DNA of 64,000 nt, taken from NCBI GenBank assembly GCA_001698425.1, contig MBRE01000074.1, forward strand, positions 143,196-207,195, given 5' to 3'. The stretch is from Oscillatoriales cyanobacterium USR001 (GTDB lineage: Bacteria; Cyanobacteriota; Cyanobacteriia; Cyanobacteriales; Microcoleaceae). Of the stretch, positions 25,809-33,961 are shown in pieces (within the stretch, counting starts at the first letter, position 1; each line of letters starts with the position of its first letter). Both the position numbers and the translations under genes were made by a program. A model generated the notes under the pieces. That model did no database searches. It saw nothing but the letters and a program-made list of their open reading frames with translations, and was not told the origin of the DNA.

Positions 25809-25931
25809 ATGGCAACTAAGTCTGACTCTACCTCTGCTAAGCCCCCTTATACCTTCCGGGCTGCCTGGTTTCTGCTACTTTTAGCGATCAACTTCATTGT
25901 TGCTGGCTATTATTTCCATATCATTCAATAG
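25809..25931 (+). CDS. psaX: Photosystem I subunit PsaX
   Basis: A 40-residue protein (begins MATKSDSTSAKPPYTFRAAW, with one membrane helix LLLLAINFIVAGYYF) preceded by an AGGAG site 8 bp before the ATG. It matches PsaX of Thermosynechococcus in the MATKSxxxxAKPxYxFRxxW start and the LLLAINFxVAxYYF helix. PsaX is a peripheral single-helix PSI subunit that binds a chlorophyll; it is present in only some cyanobacteria. The gene is short enough to be missed by size-limited gene finders. The longer overlapping frame at 25897-26082 looks spurious. Confidence 0.9.
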   Translation: MATKSDSTSAKPPYTFRAAWFLLLLAINFIVAGYYFHIIQ

Positions 25932-26165
25932 TTACTGCAATTTTGATAAGTTGCTTTGGATTTTAGCCCTTAGTCCCAATTCTGCCGTAATGACGGTAAA
26001 GAGTTGGGGCTTGTATTATTGTTTTTGGATTAGAAAGCGGAAAGAGCTAAAGGATTTAGCGAAAGACTTGAGAGATTATTGAGCGACTTGCGAGTAGAGT
26101 AACCCGTAATTCTCATTGGTCTTGGCAATTTTGTACAAGTCTGGGTATTTAATTGCATTTTTATC

Positions 26166-26987
26166 TTATGTCTGACTTAAGATATCTAAAAATTCCTGCA
26201 CAACTTCATCTGGTTGTTCATTGCATTGAGTAGCGCTGTATTGTTTGCAAATATAAATGCCGGAAGCTATCAGGGAAATAGTGCGAATTTCATCTGGCAA
26301 GTTATCTTGAGGTGATGTCTCATCGCCAACTTCCAGAATGCCTAATTTGCCTTGGTGGAAAATCAGAAAGTTAGCTTGTTGGTTTTGTCTACCTTCTGGG
26401 GTTGTTAGACGCATTTGAGAGTTAGGGATGAAGAGAATGCCAGTGCGATCGAGTGCTTCGGCGATTTTTACTTGTGCTGGTGAGTAAAAATGTAAACCTT
26501 TCCATAAAATAGTATATTCAGCGTGATACTGGATTTTTTGCTGATGTTCAGATTCGCTTTGTATGACTTTTTTACCTGAATCATCAGACCTCATTACTTT
26601 GTTTAAATTAGCCTGACATAAATCTGCTTTAATTAAATTAGCACATATTCTAGTTTCACTTATGCAGGCTCCACTTAAGTTAGCACCACTTAGGTTTACT
26701 TGAATCGCCTGATTTCCATATAAATTAATTTGATTTTTCCCTAAGTATCGTTTTAAAATTGACTGTACGTTATCCTTTTTTACCTTTTCCCCAAATGCCT
26801 TTGAAAGTAACTTCCAGAGTTTAGCACCTGCATCTTTAATATAATCATGTTCATAGCCGTTATTTCTAGCAATTTCTATATACGATCGCCCTTCCCAAGA
26901 CTGGCGAAACACTAACTCTTGTACTTTGTTTAGTTGCTGGTAGTCGAGCACTGTTTCGACAATAGTTAGAGCTTCGTCAACGGTCAT
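26166..26987 (-). CDS. HTH-pentapeptide protein with degenerate nuclease-like C-terminus
   Basis: 273 residues in three parts. Residues 1-82 form a helical HTH-type domain (SYIEIARNNGYEHDYIKDAG, AKLWKLLSKAFGEKV) also present at the start of the STAND NTPase at 57558 and typical of cyanobacterial vWA-MoxR-associated and NACHT/NB-ARC proteins. Residues 93-130 are pentapeptide repeats (VNLSGANLSGA, NLIKADLCQANL). Residues 170-272 resemble a PD-(D/E)XK-like domain (ALDRTGILFIPNSQMRL, TPEGR, FLIFHQGKLGILEV); where related proteins, as I recall them, read DFL..ILEVDG, this one has N206 and EVGD, so an active-site acid may be lost. Role unknown; a conflict or signalling function is inferred from the architecture. 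Confidence 0.6.
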   Translation of the reverse strand: MTVDEALTIVETVLDYQQLNKVQELVFRQSWEGRSYIEIARNNGYEHDYIKDAGAKLWKLLSKAFGEKVKKDNVQSILKRYLGKNQINLYGNQAIQVNLSGANLSGACISETRICANLIKADLCQANLNKVMRSDDSGKKVIQSESEHQQKIQYHAEYTILWKGLHFYSPAQVKIAEALDRTGILFIPNSQMRLTTPEGRQNQQANFLIFHQGKLGILEVGDETSPQDNLPDEIRTISLIASGIYICKQYSATQCNEQPDEVVQEFLDILSQT

Positions 26988-27097
26988 TTGTCAAAGTCCC
27001 TTAAGATTAGAGCATTAATTTTTGCGTTGGGAATAGCGTAACCATTCAGAGATGGGAACCTTCCCTAGATATAGATTGTACCGTAACCAGAAAAAAT

Positions 27098-27141
27098 ATT
27101 ACTTTTTTATTACTTTTTCATTACTTCTTAATTACTTTTAG
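27098..27141. promoter_or_regulatory. Four phased 11-bp direct repeats (ATTACTTTTTN), operator-like
   Basis: ATTACTT occurs at 27098, 27109, 27120 and 27131, exactly 11 bp apart, each followed by a T-rich tetranucleotide. Tandem 11-bp spacing is the geometry of PhoB/OmpR-family response-regulator sites, including cyanobacterial Pho boxes, although the core differs from the CTTAACCT Pho consensus. It lies 82 bp upstream of the binding-protein gene at 27223 and 110 bp from the start of the divergent gene at 26987, so it could control either. Confidence 0.5.
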
Positions 27142-27222
27142 GGCTTCTAAAGCTGAGGCATAATCTATACAATTATAGCAGGGCGACTAAAACTACCTAG
27201 ACCCAATTGGGGAGATAGAATA

Positions 27223-28053
27223 ATGAAAAAGCACTTCAAGCTGATAGTCATAACATCTAGCATTATTTTTTCCGCTATCTTCCCTTCGGCAAGCTGGGCA
27301 GTGACGGTTCTGCAAGAAATTCAACAAACAGGCGTTTTAAAAGTTGGCATTAGAAAAGATTCTATGCTTTTTGGGTTTGAAAACGGTAGTGGAAGTTGGA
27401 CAGGTTACTGTGTCGGTTTCGCCAATTCTTTAGCAAATAGCCTTAGCCGTCAACTTAACACATCTGTTAGCGTGAAAGCAGTTCTTTCCACGATCCAAAC
27501 TCGCGAGTCAATAGTCAGAAATGGACTCGCACACATTGAATGTGGTCCCAACACGATTAGCCGCGAAAAAGAAGTGGAGCGAGGCATAAAATATTCTAGC
27601 GCATTTTTTATTACAGGAACACAATTTATTGTCAGAACGGCAAACGTAAATGCAAATTTGAGAAATGGGACTCTAGGCGTATTTCAAGGTGCTACCAATT
27701 TGCGTGCAGTTACGCAGGTATTTCCTAATACGGAAATTCAGCAGTTTGCTGAGAGAAGTCAAGGGGTAAGTGCGGTAAGAAATGGTCAAATTACGGCATT
27801 TGCGGGAGATAGTATTCTGCTAATTGGAGAAGCAATTAGGCAAGAGTGGGATTCAAAAAGTTTTGAGATAGTACCTAATCAACCTTTGTCTTGTGATTAT
27901 TATGGGATGATACTTCCAGTTAATGATTCGCAGTGGGAAAATACTGTTAATTCTTTTATTGTAAGCAGTCAAGGACTAGATGTTTGGAAGACTTGGTTTG
28001 GAGGATTAACGCCTTATCTTAAAGGAACGCTTGATTATTGCAAGAGTAGATAG
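27223..28053 (+). CDS. Extracellular amino-acid-type substrate-binding protein (SBP_bac_3)
   Basis: A 276-residue protein with a clear signal peptide (MKKHFKLIVITSSIIFSAIF, PSASWA cleavage). The mature part begins LQEIQQTGVLKVGIRKDS and has GSWTGYCVGFANSLA, NGLAHIECGPNTISREKE, LGVFQGATNLR and ITAFAGDSILL, the pattern of family 3 periplasmic binding proteins for polar amino acids. No permease or ATPase gene is adjacent, so it may work with a transporter encoded elsewhere or as a sensor. Four phased repeats upstream suggest response-regulator control. Confidence 0.85.
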   Translation: MKKHFKLIVITSSIIFSAIFPSASWAVTVLQEIQQTGVLKVGIRKDSMLFGFENGSGSWTGYCVGFANSLANSLSRQLNTSVSVKAVLSTIQTRESIVRNGLAHIECGPNTISREKEVERGIKYSSAFFITGTQFIVRTANVNANLRNGTLGVFQGATNLRAVTQVFPNTEIQQFAERSQGVSAVRNGQITAFAGDSILLIGEAIRQEWDSKSFEIVPNQPLSCDYYGMILPVNDSQWENTVNSFIVSSQGLDVWKTWFGGLTPYLKGTLDYCKSR

Positions 28054-28105
28054 GTGGGAAGGTTTGCGGTTTCTAGGTAAAATATAGTTTATTAATGAGG
28101 GAATT

Positions 28106-28987
28106 ATGAGTAATGAACAAGGAATATTTAAAGCATTATTAACTGGATTAGTGGTAACTGTTGTAGGTGGAGCAATCCATACTTTTCAAAATGAAATTAA
28201 ACGATGTATTGGCTGGGAATTAGGTTTTTGCCCCATTACCAGTGAAATAACATACGCTCATGGTAAATATAAAGGGGAAATATTGAATAGTCAGCCTCAT
28301 GGTAATGGAGTTTGGCATAATCTTGATGGCGATCACTATGAAGGGGGTTTTAAAAGCGGAAAATTCAATGGTATAGGGACAATGACTTTCAGTGAGGGCG
28401 ATAAACAACAAAGAAAAAGTTATCGCGGTGGTTGGGAAAATAATCTTTATAATGGCAAAGGTACACTTACTTACTTAAATGAAAATCGTGTAGAAGCTGA
28501 GTGGAAAGATGGTAATTACATCAAAGGAGTATATATCTACAAAAATGGCGATCGCTATGAGGGAAATTGGAGTAATGATGGAACAAAGAAGAATGGCACA
28601 GGGACTTTAACTTATGCTGATGGAAGGGTTTACACAGGGAACTTTCAGGACGACAAAATAACTGGTAGAGGGAATATAACCTTCCCTAGAAACAAAAAAT
28701 ATAATGATGCAAAAAGCTATGACGGTAATTTGGAAAATGACACTTATAACGGTTGGGGCACTATGATTTGGTATGATGGCGAGCGCTATTCGGGCTGGTA
28801 TCTTGATGGCAAAAGGCATGGCTACGGAGAACTTACTTGGGCTGATGGCAATCGTTATGAAGGTTACTGGCAGAATGACAAACGACACGGTTTAGGATCG
28901 ATGATATATCCTAATGGGAATCGTGAATCTGGAACTTGGGAGAATGGCAAATTGATTTCATCACCAAGTCCTTCACCAATGCCTTAA
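28106..28987 (+). CDS. Membrane-anchored MORN-repeat protein
   Basis: A 293-residue protein. Residues about 8-28 are a membrane helix (ALLTGLVVTVVGGAIHTF), followed by about nine MORN repeats of the form YxGxWxxGxxxGxGxxxxxxG (for example RYEGYWQNDKRHGLGSM, RYSGWYLDGKRHGYGEL). MORN arrays bind lipids or act as scaffolds. It starts 52 bp after the binding-protein gene on the same strand and is probably co-transcribed with it. Function unknown. Confidence 0.85.
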   Translation: MSNEQGIFKALLTGLVVTVVGGAIHTFQNEIKRCIGWELGFCPITSEITYAHGKYKGEILNSQPHGNGVWHNLDGDHYEGGFKSGKFNGIGTMTFSEGDKQQRKSYRGGWENNLYNGKGTLTYLNENRVEAEWKDGNYIKGVYIYKNGDRYEGNWSNDGTKKNGTGTLTYADGRVYTGNFQDDKITGRGNITFPRNKKYNDAKSYDGNLENDTYNGWGTMIWYDGERYSGWYLDGKRHGYGELTWADGNRYEGYWQNDKRHGLGSMIYPNGNRESGTWENGKLISSPSPSPMP

Positions 28988-28996
28988 ACTAGGAAG

Positions 28997-29350
28997 TCAC
29001 CTAATTTCCTGCAACACTTCCAACTGACTCGGATGCGTTATATGTTCCTGCAACATATTGCTAAAGTAAAAAACCTCATATTCTGCTACTAATTCTTTTC
29101 TTAACTGATGCCAAAGACTAACACCTTCATCCTCAAAAACCTGCTTTATCTCTAAATTAGCGAAACCCGATGAAGCCGGATCATCCCAGTTCAATTTAGC
29201 ATCATAAGCATCTGCCCATTTTTCCAAACGATCAATTGTCTGCTGACTTAAAGGCAATTTTGTGGGATCGATATCACCCACTTTTTCCCCATCAGCCCAC
29301 CAAAGAGGATAACATCCATAATCAGCCATAAGTTCAATTTTTCTAGCCAT
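28997..29350 (-). CDS. Unknown protein, possible immunity partner
   Basis: I start at MARKIELMADYG (29350). The 117-residue acidic protein has conserved-looking blocks ELMADYGCYPLWW, LPLSQQTIDRLEKWADAYD and LNWDDPASSGFA that I recognise as a widespread uncharacterised bacterial family. It starts 16 bp after the stop of the toxin-like gene at 29367. Acidic small proteins just downstream of secreted-toxin-type domains are often immunity proteins, but this is inference from context. Confidence 0.5.
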   Translation of the reverse strand: MARKIELMADYGCYPLWWADGEKVGDIDPTKLPLSQQTIDRLEKWADAYDAKLNWDDPASSGFANLEIKQVFEDEGVSLWHQLRKELVAEYEVFYFSNMLQEHITHPSQLEVLQEIR

Positions 29351-29366
29351 AGTATTTATTAACAAA

Positions 29367-29762
29367 TTAAGGTGAAGTTCTGGGATTAGCCCCGACTATA
29401 TATCCGTTACTACCGATAGTAACAGCGATATAATGGGTTTGATCATTAAAGGTGAGTTCATAAATTAACCTGGTTCGGCTTCTACCTTGATAATGAACAA
29501 ATCTACCCATTGTTACTGCTGCCATCACAACATCAGGAATTTGCTCTGGAGAAATTCCCACATCAACAAAATTACGAGAGTGTTCTTTCAGAATATGCTG
29601 TAAACCTGATTCATTATCTCCCAATTCCAAAAATACGATTTTGCCGTCTGATAGCTTGGCAATCCGCAAGATTTTTTCAGGGGTATGTTTAATACCACTT
29701 TGCCTTAACTCCGCAATCAAGGCAGCTTTGTCTGCATCTGATGGTTGATTGAATTGTGTCAA
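29367..29762 (-). CDS. Polymorphic-toxin-like C-terminal domain protein
   Basis: A 131-residue protein. The stretch GIKHTPEKILRIAKL, DGKIVFLELGD, GLQHILKEHSRNF, GISPEQIPDVVMAAVT and TIGSNGYIVGANP reads like a domain usually seen at the C-terminal tip of large secreted or contact-dependent toxins, here as a stand-alone gene with no transport or repeat region. The conserved His residues in LQHILKEH could be catalytic. A small acidic gene follows immediately. I do not recall the exact family number and no activity is demonstrated. Confidence 0.5.
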   Translation of the reverse strand: MTQFNQPSDADKAALIAELRQSGIKHTPEKILRIAKLSDGKIVFLELGDNESGLQHILKEHSRNFVDVGISPEQIPDVVMAAVTMGRFVHYQGRSRTRLIYELTFNDQTHYIAVTIGSNGYIVGANPRTSP

Positions 29763-29851
29763 GCAATTTGCCGTTAGCTAAAAAGGAATCAAATCAAGCA
29801 TACAGGATTTACGCCAACTAACGTATTTCTGTTTAATAATCATGGGAAACC

Positions 29852-30382
29852 TTAGTTAATATTATTCAACCAATCGATTAAATCTGATTGCGTAGAAAAA
29901 TCTAACAGCGCCTCACTTAACATCTCTAATTGAGTAAATGATAAAGCCCGAATCCGCTCTTCAATAGCAGGTGTAAGCGCACCCACACGCCGCATAAGCA
30001 GACGCAAAGTTAGTGACAGTGTTTGCTGCTGCTGACCTAGCTGCAAACCCTTTTGCAAACCTCTCTGCTCACCTTTTTGGATAATTTCTTGATAAAACAA
30101 AGATTCTTCCATAATATCCTCCCGAAATAGTTGACGAATTACGCTAGGCTGATGTAATAAACCAGCTAAAATACTGGTACAAGCTAAAATTTCCCGTCGC
30201 TGTGCCAAGTCTTCAATCAAATCGACTTTAGCTGCTACTGCTTCTAACAATTTTAAAGGCGAATCAGCGCGAGTTAATGGTGCTAATGGTAGCAAAGCGG
30301 TATCTGCTAAAAAAGGTGCAGAATCCTCTTCCCAGTGGTGATGATTTAAGAGGATGTTTGTAGATTGTAATCTATTAACAGA
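29852..30382 (-). pseudogene. N-terminally truncated Rpn-like (recombination-promoting nuclease) gene
   Basis: The frame is open from a TAG at 30385 to the stop at 29852 and encodes the C-terminal half of the cyanobacterial Rpn/DUF4351-like family: HHHWEEDSAPFLADTALLPL, ACTSILAGL, FREDIMEESLFYQEII and a Gln/Gly-rich QRGLQKGLQLGQQQQ tail. The roughly 130-residue N-terminal nuclease domain normally preceding this is absent and no ATG is present before the conserved part (only a TTG at 30295). It abuts the 3' end of the permease gene. A relic is the simplest reading. Confidence 0.7.
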
Positions 30383-30407
30383 CTAGAAAAAAGAGTGCGA
30401 TCGCAAT

Positions 30408-31298
30408 CTAACCATCTTCACCCCAGACTTTTAACTGCAAATAAACTAATATCAACGCGATCGCCATTAACACCGTAGCCGCCGCCGCCGCATAACCGAA
30501 ATCGAATTGAGCAAACGCTTGATCATAAATGTAATAAACTAATAAATTAGTCGAGTTCAAAGGCCCCCCGCTAGTAATCACATAAACTTGCTCAAAACTT
30601 CGCAATGTAAAAATAGCAGTAGTGATTGTGGCAAAAATTAAAGTAGGTCGTAAACCTGGTAAAGTAATGTGCCAAAATTGTTGCCAAGGTTCCGCGCCGT
30701 CTAATTCTGCGGCTTCATAACGATTAGTGGGAATTGTTTGTAATCCCGCAATAAATACTACCATATTAAAACCTAATTGCTTCCAAATGCTTAATAAAAT
30801 TAATACTGGCATTGCCCAAATTGTACTACTCAACCAAGGAATAGGATTTAAGCCAATAAACATCAGTAAATTATTTACTGGCCCATCGGTTTGAAATAGC
30901 CATCGCCAACCTAAACCTACCGCAACTAAGGAAGTAATAGAAGGAATAAAATAGGCTGTACGGAGAAAACCTCGCAGGGCAAAAGACCGATTTAATAATA
31001 CGGCTAAACCTAATGGGATAATTAAACTGGGGATGACTGTACCGATGGTAAAATAGACAGTGTTACCGATAACTTGCCAAAAATCAGGGCTAATTAGTAA
31101 ACGTAAGTAATTGTTAAGGCCTATTAAATGGACACCGGAACGAGTGAAACTGCCAGCGGTGAAGCTGAGGTAAAATAGATAGGCGATCGGTCCCAGGAGG
31201 AATATACTTAGTAAAATGAGGGCTGGGGCAAGGAAAATCCCAGCGGCGATGCTGTCATTGTCTAGCCAATTGAAGCGCCCTGATTTAATTTCAAGCAT
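30408..31298 (-). CDS. ABC transporter permease, carbohydrate (MalF/UgpA) type
   Basis: A 296-residue integral membrane protein with about six helices (ALILLSIFLLGPIAYLFYLS, TIGTVIPSLIIPLGLAVLL, VLILLSIWKQLGFNMVVF and others) and the EAA loop that contacts the ATPase (EAAELDGAEPWQQFWHITLP). This is the first-permease type of sugar and glycerol-phosphate importers (CUT1). The second permease, ATPase and binding protein are not adjacent, so it is orphaned here or works with genes elsewhere. Confidence 0.88.
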   Translation of the reverse strand: MLEIKSGRFNWLDNDSIAAGIFLAPALILLSIFLLGPIAYLFYLSFTAGSFTRSGVHLIGLNNYLRLLISPDFWQVIGNTVYFTIGTVIPSLIIPLGLAVLLNRSFALRGFLRTAYFIPSITSLVAVGLGWRWLFQTDGPVNNLLMFIGLNPIPWLSSTIWAMPVLILLSIWKQLGFNMVVFIAGLQTIPTNRYEAAELDGAEPWQQFWHITLPGLRPTLIFATITTAIFTLRSFEQVYVITSGGPLNSTNLLVYYIYDQAFAQFDFGYAAAAATVLMAIALILVYLQLKVWGEDG

Positions 31299-31378
31299 TG
31301 GATTTTGAAGTATTAGTGTGGAAGTTTTAAATCATTGTATCATAATGTATGTTGTAGAGAAACATGGAAGTTTAAGGT

Positions 31379-31936
31379 GTGTTCCGAAGTTTGCCAAGTT
31401 TAGAAACTGAGAGACTGTTACTACGAAAGATGACTTTAGCTGATGCCAAGGATCTATTTGAGTATGCGGCTAATCCAGAGGTGTCAAAATACACGAATTG
31501 GAATGCCCATCAGTCGTTAAAAGATAGTAGATATTTTTTGAATGTTGTAAGTGAACGTTATAAAAATAGTCAACTTACTGAGTGGGGAATTGTTCACAAA
31601 GCAGATCGAAAGTTAATTGGTACTTGTGGATTTGTGGAATGGGATATGTCTAACAATCGGGGGGAAATTGGCTATGCACTTTCTCAAAAATATTGGAGAC
31701 AAGGTTATATGACTGAGGCGGTGATGGTGGTAATTCATTTTGGGTTTAAGAAAATGGATCTAAATCGGATTGAGGCGAGATGTCAAGTGGAAAATATTGC
31801 TTCTGCTGGTGTGATGGAAAAGGTTGGGATGAAGTTTGAGGGGATTTTGCGCCAACAGATGTTGATTAAGGGTTCATATTGGGATTTGAAAATGTATTCG
31901 ATTCTGAGGCAGGAGTTTTTTGATAAGATTGGATAA
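31379..31936 (+). CDS. GNAT N-acetyltransferase, RimJ/RimL-like
   Basis: A 185-residue protein read from a GTG at 31379. It begins LPSLETERLLLRKMTLADA, followed by EWGIVHKADRKLIGTCGF, GEIGYALSQKYWRQGYMTEA (acetyl-CoA-binding motif A, QxxxRQGYxTEA) and NRIEARCQVENIASAGVMEK with GMKFEGILR. This is the RimJ/RimL class, which acetylates protein N-termini or small amines. The substrate is unknown. No neighbouring gene suggests a pathway. Confidence 0.85.
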   Translation: MFRSLPSLETERLLLRKMTLADAKDLFEYAANPEVSKYTNWNAHQSLKDSRYFLNVVSERYKNSQLTEWGIVHKADRKLIGTCGFVEWDMSNNRGEIGYALSQKYWRQGYMTEAVMVVIHFGFKKMDLNRIEARCQVENIASAGVMEKVGMKFEGILRQQMLIKGSYWDLKMYSILRQEFFDKIG

Positions 31937-31999
31937 GAATAGGTATTTTTATTTGGTTTTTTTTGAGAAACACTAAGACACTAAGACACTAAGAGGAAG

Positions 32000-32647
32000 A
32001 TGATTAATACAAATTTGGATGTTACGAGGTGTTTGATTTCTCCGGCGATTTTGTTGAGGGAAAATGGGGATAAGTTACCTTTAAGGTTGGGGGTTTTGGC
32101 TTCTGGTAGTGGGAGTAATTTTGAGGCGATTGCTGAGGCGATCGCGCAACAAAAAATTAATGCTCAAGTTTCAGTTTTGATTTATAATAATCCTGATGCT
32201 AAGGTGAAATTACGAGCCGAAAAGTTTGGTGTTCCTGCTATTTTGCTCAACCATCGTGATTATTCTAGCCGGGAGGATTTAGATGCAGAAATTGTCAAGA
32301 TTTTTCAAGAATATCAGATTGATTATGTGATTATGGCCGGTTGGATGCGAATTGTTACTGCGGTTTTACTTGATGCTTTCCCAGATAAAGTTATTAATAT
32401 TCACCCCAGTTTATTGCCAAGTTTTCCGGGAATTAAGGCAGTGGAAAAAGCGTTAGCAGCGGGGGTGAAGATTACGGGTTGTACGGTGCATATTGCTTGT
32501 TTAGAAGTAGATAGTGGTCCCATTTTAATGCAGGCGGCAGTGCCTATATTAGCTGATGATACGGCAGAAAGTTTGCACGATCGAATACAGGTGCAGGAAC
32601 ATAAAATTTTAGTCGGTGCGATCGCGCTTTTAGCTAATGATAGTTAA
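32000..32647 (+). CDS. purN: Phosphoribosylglycinamide formyltransferase
   Basis: A 215-residue protein of the folate-dependent GAR transformylase family, third step of purine synthesis. It has LGVLASGSGSNFEAI near the N-terminus, VLIYNNPDAKV, YVIMAGWMRI, and the catalytic NIHPSLLPSFPG (Asn-His) with HIACLEVDSGPILMQ. The N-terminus is about 25 residues longer than usual before the beta-1 strand; an initiation codon further in is possible. A long perfect palindrome follows the stop codon. Confidence 0.92.
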   Translation: MINTNLDVTRCLISPAILLRENGDKLPLRLGVLASGSGSNFEAIAEAIAQQKINAQVSVLIYNNPDAKVKLRAEKFGVPAILLNHRDYSSREDLDAEIVKIFQEYQIDYVIMAGWMRIVTAVLLDAFPDKVINIHPSLLPSFPGIKAVEKALAAGVKITGCTVHIACLEVDSGPILMQAAVPILADDTAESLHDRIQVQEHKILVGAIALLANDS

Positions 32648-32653
32648 TTTTTA

Positions 32654-32716
32654 GGTATGTAGTAGCGCTTCAGCGCTCTTAGGCCATGAAAGAGCGCTGA
32701 AGCGCTACTACATACC
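32654..32716. repeat. 63-bp near-perfect palindrome after purN
   Basis: The arms are 27 bp and fully complementary: GGTATGTAGTAGCGCTTCAG plus CGCTCTT (32654-32680) against its reverse complement (32690-32716) with a 9-nt loop. It lies between convergent purN and the DUF561 gene, so it could terminate both. A shorter relative with the same GTAGTA(A)GCGCTT core is at 39066-39106. It looks like a REP-type dispersed palindrome. Confidence 0.85.
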
Positions 32717-32738
32717 TTAATAATTAAAGCAGCATAAC

Positions 32739-33491
32739 TTACCGCAAAGATACGCGATCGCCTACTTGCATAGCCATTGCTTCTACTAAACTACGAACAG
32801 CGGCCACCATTGCCACTTCGCTATTAAGTTGGTTAATCGCCGCGCCTACACCAACACCCTTAGCGCCGGCGGCAATTGCTAAAGGTGCGGTAACGCTGGA
32901 GATCCCGGAAGCGCATAACACGGGCACGGATACGGCGCGGGAGATTTCGTAGGCGGCAGCTAAAGTTGGAGCAGCTTTTTCAATTAATCCCAAAACCCCC
33001 GCGTGGACTGGTTTAGCGCTAGTGCCACCTTCAGTTTGGATGATATCAGCACCGGCTTTTACCAAATCTATAGCTAATTGGACTTGGCGATCGAGTTCCA
33101 AAATGTGGGGGACGGTGACAGATAGAGTAATGTGGGGCAGAAGCGATCGAGTTTCGCGAGTTAATGCTAACACTTCTTGGGCCTCAAAACGGCGACCTTG
33201 AGCGTAGAAACTATCAAAGTTACCAATTTCAATTAAATCAGCACCAGCATTGACAGCGGCCACAAATTTTTCAGGCTCTACAGCGGATACACAAATCGGT
33301 AATTCTGTCAATTTGCGAGCCATTTGTACCAAATTTACATCAGCGGCAATATCCACAAAAGTAGCGCCGCCGATGTCCGCCGCTTTGACGGTAGCAGCGA
33401 CTCGCGCCGCATCAAAATTGTTCAAACCAGTGATAATTTTGAGTGCTTTGCCTTGCTCGAAGGCACGTTGTAATTTAGAATTTGCAGTCAT
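32739..33491 (-). CDS. ycf23: Ycf23/DUF561 TIM-barrel-like protein
   Basis: A 250-residue protein conserved in cyanobacteria and red-lineage plastids. It has LKIITGLNNFDAARVAATVK, GATFVDIAADVNLVQ, PICVSAVEPEKFVAAV, GADIIQTEGGTSAKP and LCASGISSVTAPLA, a phosphate-binding TIM-barrel pattern (related in fold to dihydrouridine/thiazole-type synthases). The biochemical function is not established. It is monocistronic and convergent with purN. Confidence 0.9.
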   Translation of the reverse strand: MTANSKLQRAFEQGKALKIITGLNNFDAARVAATVKAADIGGATFVDIAADVNLVQMARKLTELPICVSAVEPEKFVAAVNAGADLIEIGNFDSFYAQGRRFEAQEVLALTRETRSLLPHITLSVTVPHILELDRQVQLAIDLVKAGADIIQTEGGTSAKPVHAGVLGLIEKAAPTLAAAYEISRAVSVPVLCASGISSVTAPLAIAAGAKGVGVGAAINQLNSEVAMVAAVRSLVEAMAMQVGDRVSLR

Positions 33492-33735
33492 GGTTGCTTG
33501 TTGAATTGAAAATTTCTTAGGATTATTGTGACACGAAGTAGGGATTAAAGCACTTAAACCGATCCATAGAAAGATTAATGCGATCGCGCTACGTCAACAA
33601 TGCTATCAATGATAAGATCAAATGACTGAACTGAGATACAAGATTCAATCGCCTCCCGAAGCAATTGAAAATAATCATCAATTAGCAAATTGAATCCCTC
33701 GATCTACTCCTGTTTTACTAATTTCCAGCAGATGT

Positions 33736-33954
33736 CTAAACATCCTCCCAAGCTTGGCGGAAATCTGCTAAAATTTCCGCTTGGGATTTATCATCTATGT
33801 CTGCCTCTTCTGGGATTAAAACAATGACTTCTACCCGGCTATTTTTATCTGTTATAAGTGGACGATCTAAGGTTAGTTGTCCCTGTTCATCGATCGTTAG
33901 GGAAACTAATTGAATGGAAACAAGCGATACAGAAAAATCAGAATTTGGTGACAA
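33736..33954 (-). CDS. Small antitoxin-like protein, probably orphan
   Basis: A 72-residue protein: an N-terminal beta module (SLTIDEQGQLTLDRPLI, SRVEVIVLIPEE) and an acidic helical end (SQAEILADFRQAWEDV), the layout of cyanobacterial VapB-like antitoxins. No toxin gene follows; the 130 bp downstream hold no recognisable PIN or RelE start. The apparent start region lies against a dispersed palindrome at 33962, so the 5' end may have been altered by repeat insertion. Confidence 0.45.
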   Translation of the reverse strand: MSPNSDFSVSLVSIQLVSLTIDEQGQLTLDRPLITDKNSRVEVIVLIPEEADIDDKSQAEILADFRQAWEDV

Positions 33955-33961
33955 AAGCTCC

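Noticed and set aside
25897..26082. 61-residue plus-strand ORF downstream of psaX
   Set aside because: It overlaps psaX in another frame and has no recognisable sequence; psaX has a good ribosome-binding site and a clear family match.
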